Assembly: GCA_003663115.1 (NCBI GenBank)
Contig: QMZJ01000004.1
Location: 1-19,921 of the forward strand
DNA length: 19,921 bases
Direction: 5' to 3'
From: Candidatus Altarchaeales archaeon
GTDB taxonomy: Archaea > Altiarchaeota > Altiarchaeia > IMC4 > QMZM01
Part shown: piece by piece, positions 15,020 to 19,921 of the stretch
How the letters are laid out: each line of letters begins with the position of its first letter
Numbering within the stretch: position 1 is the stretch's first letter
Program-made: the position numbers and the translations under genes
Notes under the pieces: generated by a model
What the model was told of the DNA's origin: nothing
Databases searched by the model: none
The model's input: the letters and a program-made list of their open reading frames with translations, nothing else

Positions 15020-15787
15020 TTAACCGACGTATGCCCTTAAAATATCCTCGACATCAACTATTCCGAGGAGATGCCCCTCCTTATCTGTTACGGGTAACCT
15101 TATAATCTTATTCTCGGTCATGATCCTTGCGGCATCCTCTATTTTAGAATTAGCAGTTGTTGTTATCGCCGGGGTCTTTATGACCTTTTTTACGGGAACA
15201 ACCCTGCTTCTTCCGGACTCCTTTGAAAGCCTGACTGAACCTTCTCTGATTATGTCACCCCGGGTTATCATCCCGATGACCTTGCCCTTCTTTAAGACCG
15301 GAAAACCACTGAAACCACTGCTGCACATCTTATCCCATATCCTGGAAAGCTCATCCTCCTGTTCGCAATAGATGACATCCGTGGTCATGATCTCACCTAT
15401 TCTCTTTTTCACCGGTCTGTATCCGTTTTTCACAAAGGCAGATAATACGTCGGTGGATGATATAATACCCACCAATTTGTTATTATCAACCACTGGCAAT
15501 TGTCTTATGCCGGATTTTATCATCCTCCTCGTGCACGAGAACAGGTCTTCCTCGGGCGTTATCGTAATTACGTTCCTGTTCATCATCCCCTCGACCAATA
15601 GATTTGTCTTGCTGGATGTGATCCTCAAGACATCACCCCTTGCAATGATCCCGATCAATCTATCGTGTTCCAGGACGGGCAGGGCCCTGTAACCCCTCTC
15701 GCGCATGATGGATCTGACCTTGGTCACAAGGTCCGAGGCGTGAACGTGTAGTGGATTTTCTGTCATTACGTCTTTTACCAAGATCAT
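15020..15787 (-). CDS. Protein with four CBS domains (two Bateman modules)
   Basis: This 255-residue cytoplasmic protein consists only of four CBS domains: about 1-55, 65-115, 128-180 and 195-253. Each shows the pattern of a helix with (A/V)xxxM followed by a Pro-Val strand and GI(I/V)xxxDI/V. Paired CBS domains bind adenosyl ligands such as AMP, ATP or S-adenosylmethionine and act as sensors. No catalytic or DNA-binding part is present, so it probably acts by contact with a partner. The upstream gene, 29 bases away, encodes another CBS protein with a zinc ribbon, suggesting co-transcription. I see no Shine-Dalgarno sequence. Which enzyme it controls is unknown; the inositol genes downstream are only neighbours. 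Confidence 0.93.
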   Translation of the reverse strand: MILVKDVMTENPLHVHASDLVTKVRSIMRERGYRALPVLEHDRLIGIIARGDVLRITSSKTNLLVEGMMNRNVITITPEEDLFSCTRRMIKSGIRQLPVVDNNKLVGIISSTDVLSAFVKNGYRPVKKRIGEIMTTDVIYCEQEDELSRIWDKMCSSGFSGFPVLKKGKVIGMITRGDIIREGSVRLSKESGRSRVVPVKKVIKTPAITTTANSKIEDAARIMTENKIIRLPVTDKEGHLLGIVDVEDILRAYVG

Positions 15788-15816
15788 TTTGTCTCAGAAT
15801 TTTGACAAAATAGAAC

Positions 15817-16353
15817 TTAATCTTCACCGGCACACTCCTCACACACCAATCTCCCATTGAGGGACCTCAGGTCCTCAGAATAATTGCCACAGACCTCACA
15901 GATCCCGGAGATCGTGGTGGTTGGGGAGGCTATATCCGCTATGTCCCACTGACTGTGCTCTCTTATCAATAAATGTAATGCTGGCTCCACTCGAACAAGG
16001 TCAAATTCGGACAACATCCCGATAATGTTACCATCCTGTGTAACTATCAATCTTCTTATTTCTCTGTCCCGCATCACTCTGGCTGCATCGTCTATGTCGG
16101 CATCCGGTGTTATCGTAATTAGCGGTGATGTCATTATCTTGGACACACAGGTTGTTCTTGGGTCCTTCCCACTGGCGACAACCTTGGCTATTATGTCCAT
16201 ATCCGTAACGATCCCGACACCGACCCCATTATCAATAACAATTACAGAATCGATATCATTCTTTTTCATTATCTCTGCAACCCTCTGAACGTTCTCATCC
16301 GGCTTTACATAAATAACACCCCTGGTCATGGCATCCCCAACTTTTAGTTCCAT
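15817..16353 (-). CDS. CBS-pair protein with C-terminal zinc ribbon
   Basis: This 178-residue protein has one Bateman module (two CBS domains, about 5-58 and 70-123) followed by a linker and a small zinc-binding knuckle pair. The cysteines are Cys152, Cys155, Cys171 and Cys174 (ICEVC...VCEEC). The ribbon could contact nucleic acid or a protein partner, with the CBS pair sensing an adenosine-type ligand. Proteins with this architecture occur in archaea and have no firm function. It is the first gene of a minus-strand run with the four-CBS gene, and is divergent from tgtA across 72 A/T-rich bases. Confidence 0.92.
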   Translation of the reverse strand: MELKVGDAMTRGVIYVKPDENVQRVAEIMKKNDIDSVIVIDNGVGVGIVTDMDIIAKVVASGKDPRTTCVSKIMTSPLITITPDADIDDAARVMRDREIRRLIVTQDGNIIGMLSEFDLVRVEPALHLLIREHSQWDIADIASPTTTISGICEVCGNYSEDLRSLNGRLVCEECAGED

Positions 16354-16425
16354 TTTTAGTGTAATAATTTATTTCAATAAACTATAAGGAACTTGAATTA
16401 AAATATGGATGAATTTTAAAGGACG
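16354..16425. promoter_or_regulatory. Divergent promoter region between the CBS gene and tgtA
   Basis: This is a 72-base, very A/T-rich gap. On the minus strand GAAATAAATTATT (about 16364-16376) lies some 20 bases before the CBS gene ATG. On the plus strand AACTATAAGG (about 16380-16389) could be the TATA box of tgtA, whose ATG is preceded by AAAGGACG (a short-spaced binding site). Both promoters are inferred from position. Confidence 0.4.
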
Positions 16426-18153
16426 ATGTCCGCCGTCGAATTCAATTTTGAGATAAGGAGCAAGGATATAGCTGCAAGGATCGGTAGGCTTGAGATAAAC
16501 AAGAAGGAGCTGGAAACCCCCGCATTGATACCGGTCTATAATCCAAACAAGCCAACCATCCCGGTGAGGGACCTGAGGAGAAAATTTAACGCAAGGATCC
16601 TGATGGTCAACTCCTATATAATCCTGAGGAATGAGAAACTCAGGGAGAGGGTTCTGGATCTGGGCATTCATAGATATCTAGGTTTTAATGGCCTGATTGC
16701 TACGGATTCCGGATCATACCAGTTAATGAATTATGGAAGTGTTTCTACGACCAACAGGGAGATTATAGAATTTCAGGAGAAGATTGGCTCAGAGATAGGG
16801 GCGTTTCTCGATATCCCCTCGCTTCCCAACGCCTATAAACCGAGAGCCCTTGAGCAGCTGGAATTAACTCTAAGGAGATCAAAAGAGGCAAAGGATGCGA
16901 ACTTCGTCGTTAATGCCGGAATTCAGGGTTCTACATACCTGGATCTTAGGAGGATGGCAGCGAGAAAAATCGGAAGGCACTTCAAGCTCTGCGCAATCGG
17001 GGGTATCGTCAGGCTCATGGAGGAGTATCGCTTCAATAACTTAGTTGACATCATTGCGACCGTGAAGAAAAACCTACCATTGGATAGGGTAGTTCACGCG
17101 TTTGGTCTGGGTCATCCAATGGTTTTTTCTTTAGCGGCCGCTCTCGGTTGTGACCTCTTTGATTCTGCCGCCTATGCCCTCTATGCAGATGATCTGAGAT
17201 ATATGACAGTGAATGGAACCAAGAGATTGGATAATCTGGAGTATCTACCCTGCTCCTGTCCCGTGTGCAGTAAATACGGGATCGAATTAAAAGAGTTAGA
17301 GGAGGGGGAAAAGATAAGGAATCTGGCAATGCACAATCTCTATGTCAGCCTTGAGGAATTGAATAGAGTGAAACAGGCAATAAAAGAGGGTAATCTGTGG
17401 GAGTTGTTAAGTATCAGGGCAAGGTCTCACCCAGAGCTACTGACGGGGCTCGCGAGATTAAGGAAATATGGTAGATGGCTCTCGGAGCTGGATCCGATTA
17501 CCAAGAAGTCGCCCCTCTACTACCTGGGTGGGGAATCCAGGTACCGACCGGAGGTTATAACTGCGAGGGGAAGGATCAAGAGGGTTTCCTCGACGAACAG
17601 GGTAAGGATCCCACCCTTCGGCAAGGTTCCGATAGAGATTCTGGATATCTATCCCTTCGGCTCTTTCAGAGTTACAGAAAGCCTGATCAGAGAAGAGCCA
17701 TGTTTTAATGTTCGCGAGATGGAGAAGATAAAGAGAATTATGGAATACCAATTTGGCTCAAATGCCTCAGAGCTTATAGAAAAAGATTTCAGAATTAAGA
17801 AATCCAGAAGGACGGGAAGGATAAGGGGGATCTACCGAGGAAGCGAACTCATTGCTTCAGTACGCGCATCCGATCACTTTGTAATCCCAAAAAGCTATCT
17901 GGCAGATAAATTAAAGAAAAAATTCAGATACCCAAGGCTGAGGGTGGTTGTTGATGATGATGCAGTACCCTTTGTCTCCAGGGGAAGGAGCGTCTTCGCA
18001 AAATTTGTAGTGGACATAGATCTGGAATTAAGGGCCAATGATGAGGTTCTTGTGGTTGATAGAAGGGATAATTTAATAGGGATTGGAACACTGGTTCTGT
18101 CACCGAGAGAGGTGATGGATTTCGACAGAGGTGTCGCGGTCAGGATCAGATAA
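16426..18153 (+). CDS. tgtA: tRNA-guanine(15) transglycosylase (archaeosine synthesis)
   Basis: ArcTGT exchanges guanine-15 in the D-arm of archaeal tRNA for preQ0, the first tRNA-level step to archaeosine. The 575-residue protein has the TIM-barrel catalytic domain with Asp94 in TDSGSYQ and the nucleophile Asp246 in DLFDSAAYALYA. The substrate loop is AIGGIVRLMEEYR (190-202). The zinc site is CSCPVC plus His (Cys276, Cys278, Cys281, His303). After the barrel come the archaeal C-terminal domains, ending in a PUA domain (about 500-575; VFAKFVVDIDLELRANDEV). This full-length arrangement distinguishes it from bacterial queuine-type Tgt. The start is fixed because an in-frame stop lies 9 bases upstream. 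No ArcS or preQ0 gene is adjacent. Its stop is one base from that of the convergent gene. Confidence 0.97.
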   Translation: MSAVEFNFEIRSKDIAARIGRLEINKKELETPALIPVYNPNKPTIPVRDLRRKFNARILMVNSYIILRNEKLRERVLDLGIHRYLGFNGLIATDSGSYQLMNYGSVSTTNREIIEFQEKIGSEIGAFLDIPSLPNAYKPRALEQLELTLRRSKEAKDANFVVNAGIQGSTYLDLRRMAARKIGRHFKLCAIGGIVRLMEEYRFNNLVDIIATVKKNLPLDRVVHAFGLGHPMVFSLAAALGCDLFDSAAYALYADDLRYMTVNGTKRLDNLEYLPCSCPVCSKYGIELKELEEGEKIRNLAMHNLYVSLEELNRVKQAIKEGNLWELLSIRARSHPELLTGLARLRKYGRWLSELDPITKKSPLYYLGGESRYRPEVITARGRIKRVSSTNRVRIPPFGKVPIEILDIYPFGSFRVTESLIREEPCFNVREMEKIKRIMEYQFGSNASELIEKDFRIKKSRRTGRIRGIYRGSELIASVRASDHFVIPKSYLADKLKKKFRYPRLRVVVDDDAVPFVSRGRSVFAKFVVDIDLELRANDEVLVVDRRDNLIGIGTLVLSPREVMDFDRGVAVRIR

Positions 18154-18154
18154 C

Positions 18155-18997
18155 TTATAGAAATTGTAACGGAAAATACACATCATACCTTTCTGATATG
18201 CTCTTCCCGGTTCCTCTCAGATACCTGCATAGATAGTACGGCATATAGATTATGCCCTCAAAGATGGCCTCTCCCAGAAATAGTTCTTCGAGAAGCTCAG
18301 ATGCCTCCTCGGTTGAAAATTCGATGGAATCCATTGGATAAGACCCGTTAATAGAACCCTCCCTCAGGAAGGACGCTAAGTCATAACACCTGTCCTCAAA
18401 TTTTGGTATATGTACCTTCGACCTGACATAGACCCTCTCCCGTGGGTACCCATAGCTTGCCTCCTCCGACGTCAGGCTCATGAGCTCCTCAGCTTTTGAG
18501 GTATAACTCTCGATTAGACCTCTCTGCATAAGTAGAATTCTCTGTTTTTCGTCCAGGTCGTTGCAGAGTTGTTCATAGGTAACACTCCCAAATTCCATCA
18601 GGTCCAGTAAGAGGTCCCTGGCCTCCTTTGGGAGATCGTCGAGTATCTGCAGAATATCCGAGCGTTCTATACCGGATGCCCTACCCAGCATCCCCTTCCT
18701 GATGTAGAACAGCTCCAAATGGGATAGATCCACGTAGAAGGTGTTCTCCTTCCTCACAAGGCTTTTATTCTTAAAGACCAACCCAGTTTTGGTCTCCTCT
18801 TTCTTGATGACCCTGAATCTACCCAGTGGGGCGTACCTCATCGATATCTGATCGATCTTCTCCTCCGAACCGAACATCAGAATCTTTTTCTTCCTTCTAG
18901 ACTCGAAGTATCTCCGGGCATCCTCTTCTGCCGTCTCAGCCAAGGCAAATGCACTCTCACTCGTTTCCTCCTCACCCTCTAACTGATCCCCTGACAT
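18155..18997 (-). CDS. Uncharacterised archaeal protein with central winged-helix-like region
   Basis: I do not recognise this 280-residue protein. The first ~35 residues are acidic and low in complexity. There are two related elements: MRYAPLGRFRV (53-63) and IYMPYYLCRYL (250-260), each Tyr-x-Pro followed by aromatic and basic residues. The protein ends YDVYFPLQFL. Similar Tyr-Pro strands occur in parts of archaeal HerA/DUF87-type ATPases, but no ATPase motif is present here. Residues 123-166 (LPKEARDLLL to GLIESYT) read as three helices ending in a turn, resembling a winged helix; 229-260 may be a second. No membrane segment or signal peptide is seen. The gene converges with tgtA with one base between stops and is divergent from a 58-residue ORF. 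GGAG lies about 15 bases before the ATG. It is well coded, so I take it as real. Confidence 0.8.
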   Translation of the reverse strand: MSGDQLEGEEETSESAFALAETAEEDARRYFESRRKKKILMFGSEEKIDQISMRYAPLGRFRVIKKEETKTGLVFKNKSLVRKENTFYVDLSHLELFYIRKGMLGRASGIERSDILQILDDLPKEARDLLLDLMEFGSVTYEQLCNDLDEKQRILLMQRGLIESYTSKAEELMSLTSEEASYGYPRERVYVRSKVHIPKFEDRCYDLASFLREGSINGSYPMDSIEFSTEEASELLEELFLGEAIFEGIIYMPYYLCRYLRGTGKSISERYDVYFPLQFL

Positions 18998-19049
18998 AAT
19001 TATCTCTTACATCTCCTGAAATATAAATATAACGGTTTATTTATATACC
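18998..19049. promoter_or_regulatory. Divergent promoter region; leaderless promoter for the 58-residue gene
   Basis: The 52-base gap contains ATATAAATAT at 19021-19030, centred about 25 bases before the ATG at 19050. That is the spacing of a TATA box for a leaderless transcript, and no binding site lies between. The same A/T block read on the minus strand (TATATTTATATTTC) sits some 25-40 bases before the start of the 280-residue gene, so both genes may share it. Confidence 0.5.
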
Positions 19050-19226
19050 ATGGCCTATGTAAGATCAAAAAAAATCAATGGCAGGGTATACTACTATCTG
19101 GTGAAGTCCGTTCGGGATGGTAACAAGGTTCGTCAGATTAATCTCGCTTATCTTGGTGCGGAGAAGCCAACCGAAGAGGAGATTAGAAAAATCAAAAAGA
19201 GATATAAAAGGAGCAAATCCCGGTGA
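19050..19226 (+). CDS. 58-residue basic protein (MAYVR...YLG type)
   Basis: This short ORF encodes a complete 58-residue protein starting MAYVRSKKINGRVYYYLVKS and including VRDGNKVRQINLAYLG, then a basic helix ending RSKSR. The pattern, a three-stranded sheet with KxxNGxxYYYLVxSxRxGxKVRQ and YLG, is shared with the N-terminal domain of IS1634/IS4-group transposases. Archaeal genomes also carry stand-alone short proteins of this kind. Here no transposase body follows: the frame closes at 19226 and the next gene is MoxR. It may be a small nucleic-acid-binding protein or a remnant of a mobile element. A well-placed TATA box without a binding site suggests a leaderless mRNA, and the intact start, stop and promoter favour a real gene. 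Codons 1-58 are all open. Confidence 0.75.
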   Translation: MAYVRSKKINGRVYYYLVKSVRDGNKVRQINLAYLGAEKPTEEEIRKIKKRYKRSKSR

Positions 19227-19363
19227 CAGGAGAGACTCAGATTTAAACATTGAAGTGCAATATATATCTATCTTCTGATTAGTCTCTGGTTATACAACTA
19301 TTATCTGAATATCTCATCATCTGTAATATCGCAACAACTATACTTATAGGAGAGGTGAATCAT
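19227..19363. promoter_or_regulatory. Leader region of the MoxR gene with a strong binding site
   Basis: This gap of 137 bases is A/T rich and holds no gene. ATATATATC (about 19260-19268) and CTATACTTATAGG (19338-19350) are TATA-like. AGGAGAGGTG (19348-19357) is a strong Shine-Dalgarno sequence for the GTG at 19364, so this mRNA has a leader, unlike the preceding gene. An out-of-frame ATG at 19362 overlaps the GTG. Confidence 0.5.
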
Positions 19364-19921
19364 GTGGATAAAGAGATTCGGGAATTGAGCGGGAGAGCTG
19401 AAAAATACTCTGAGAAAATAAGAAAAGTCTATTCTGAAATTAGTAAAATTATTGTGGGACAGGAAGATATTATTGAAAAATTATTGATTGCTTTAATCTC
19501 TGACGGACATGTTCTGATCGAGGGAGTTCCCGGTTTAGCTAAAACTCTGATGGTTAAAACGCTGTCAGAGTGTCTGGATTGCGGTTTTGTAAGATTACAG
19601 TTTACACCCGATCTGTTGCCCGCCGATATCACTGGAACGAAGATTTACGACCATAAAAATATATCATTTAAGACTGTAAAAGGACCGATCTTTACAAATT
19701 TTGTCCTGGCCGATGAGATTAACAGAGCCCCCCCGAAGGTCCAGTCAGCATTATTGGAGGCAATGCAGGAAAGGCAGGTCAGTATTCAGGGAGATACTTT
19801 AAAATTGGATAAACCCTTTATGGTTCTGGCAACGCAAAATCCGATTGAGAGCGAAGGGACGTATAAACTTCCCGAGGCTCAGGTGGACAGGTTCATGTTC
19901 AAGATGCTCATGGATTACCCA
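19364..19921 (+). CDS. MoxR-family AAA+ ATPase, N-terminal part (runs off the window)
   Basis: This is a MoxR ATPase, a chaperone-like AAA+ protein that typically works with von Willebrand-domain (DUF58) partners in maturation of enzymes or surface proteins. The 186 codons present include IIVGQEDIIEKLLIALISDGHVLIEG, Walker A GVPGLAKT (54-61), Walker B VLADE (114-118) followed by INRAPPKVQSALLEAMQERQVS, and sensor 1 ATQNPIESEGTYKLPEAQVDRF with Asn159. Sensor 2 and the lid lie beyond the edge. I chose GTG 19364 because it follows a strong binding site (AGGAGAGGTG) at good spacing and gives a family-typical start. A GTG at 19355 is in frame but sits inside that site. The ATG at 19362 is out of frame and stops after eight codons. 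A DUF58 gene is expected to follow. Confidence 0.95.
   Translation, partial: MDKEIRELSGRAEKYSEKIRKVYSEISKIIVGQEDIIEKLLIALISDGHVLIEGVPGLAKTLMVKTLSECLDCGFVRLQFTPDLLPADITGTKIYDHKNISFKTVKGPIFTNFVLADEINRAPPKVQSALLEAMQERQVSIQGDTLKLDKPFMVLATQNPIESEGTYKLPEAQVDRFMFKMLMDYP

Noticed and set aside
19227..19363. Possible box C/D guide RNA on the minus strand (ATGATGA at 19314-19320)
   Set aside because: The nearest CTGA box is some 75 bases away and no C'/D' pair or closing stem is seen, so the match is likely chance.

Overview
The window is a chromosomal segment of an archaeon, most likely a euryarchaeote-grade thermophile. The archaeal assignment rests on the genes: a GHMP-type shikimate kinase, a THUMP-domain tRNA guanosine-10 methylase, archaeosine tRNA-guanine transglycosylase with a PUA domain, the archaeal debranching enzyme, and GatB for tRNA-dependent amidation. 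Several genes also have A/T-rich TATA-like boxes about 25 bases before the start codon and no ribosome binding site, as expected of leaderless archaeal transcripts. Thermophily is inferred from the adjacent inositol-phosphate synthase and cytidylyltransferase/DIPP-synthase-type genes, which make di-myo-inositol phosphate in hyperthermophiles. I cannot name the lineage from this sequence.

Layout. Bases 1-4353 are on the minus strand: gatB, then a tight trkH - archaeal shikimate kinase - YjbQ-family cluster (4-base overlap, then a 1-base gap), and a probable membrane-protein start that runs off the left edge. Bases 4418-7137 are on the plus strand: the tRNA methylase and a lone acetolactate synthase large subunit. 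Bases 7141-12232 form a minus-strand run read in the order LeuD-like dehydratase small subunit, a large membrane protein ending in a SpoIIM domain, an isocitrate dehydrogenase-like enzyme, and the debranching enzyme. Bases 12409-16353 are again minus strand: a CBS/zinc-ribbon protein, a four-CBS protein, inositol-1-phosphate synthase and the cytidylyltransferase/phosphotransferase fusion. Divergent from these is tgtA (16426-18153). It converges on a 280-residue protein I do not recognise. That protein shares a 52-base divergent promoter region with a 58-residue basic protein. The window ends inside a MoxR-type AAA+ ATPase that starts at GTG 19364.

The genes are mainly housekeeping: aromatic and branched-chain amino acid synthesis, polysaccharide breakdown, compatible-solute synthesis, tRNA modification and charging, and potassium uptake. 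I see no CRISPR array, insertion sequence, rRNA or tRNA gene, and no intergenic gap over about 180 bases. No new defence-type system is evident. The points most worth a second look are altered active-site motifs in three otherwise well-kept enzymes (acetolactate synthase, the CDP-alcohol phosphotransferase domain, the debranching enzyme), the isocitrate-like residues of the dehydrogenase encoded beside an orphan LeuD, and three poorly known proteins (SpoIIM fusion, 280-aa protein, 58-aa protein).
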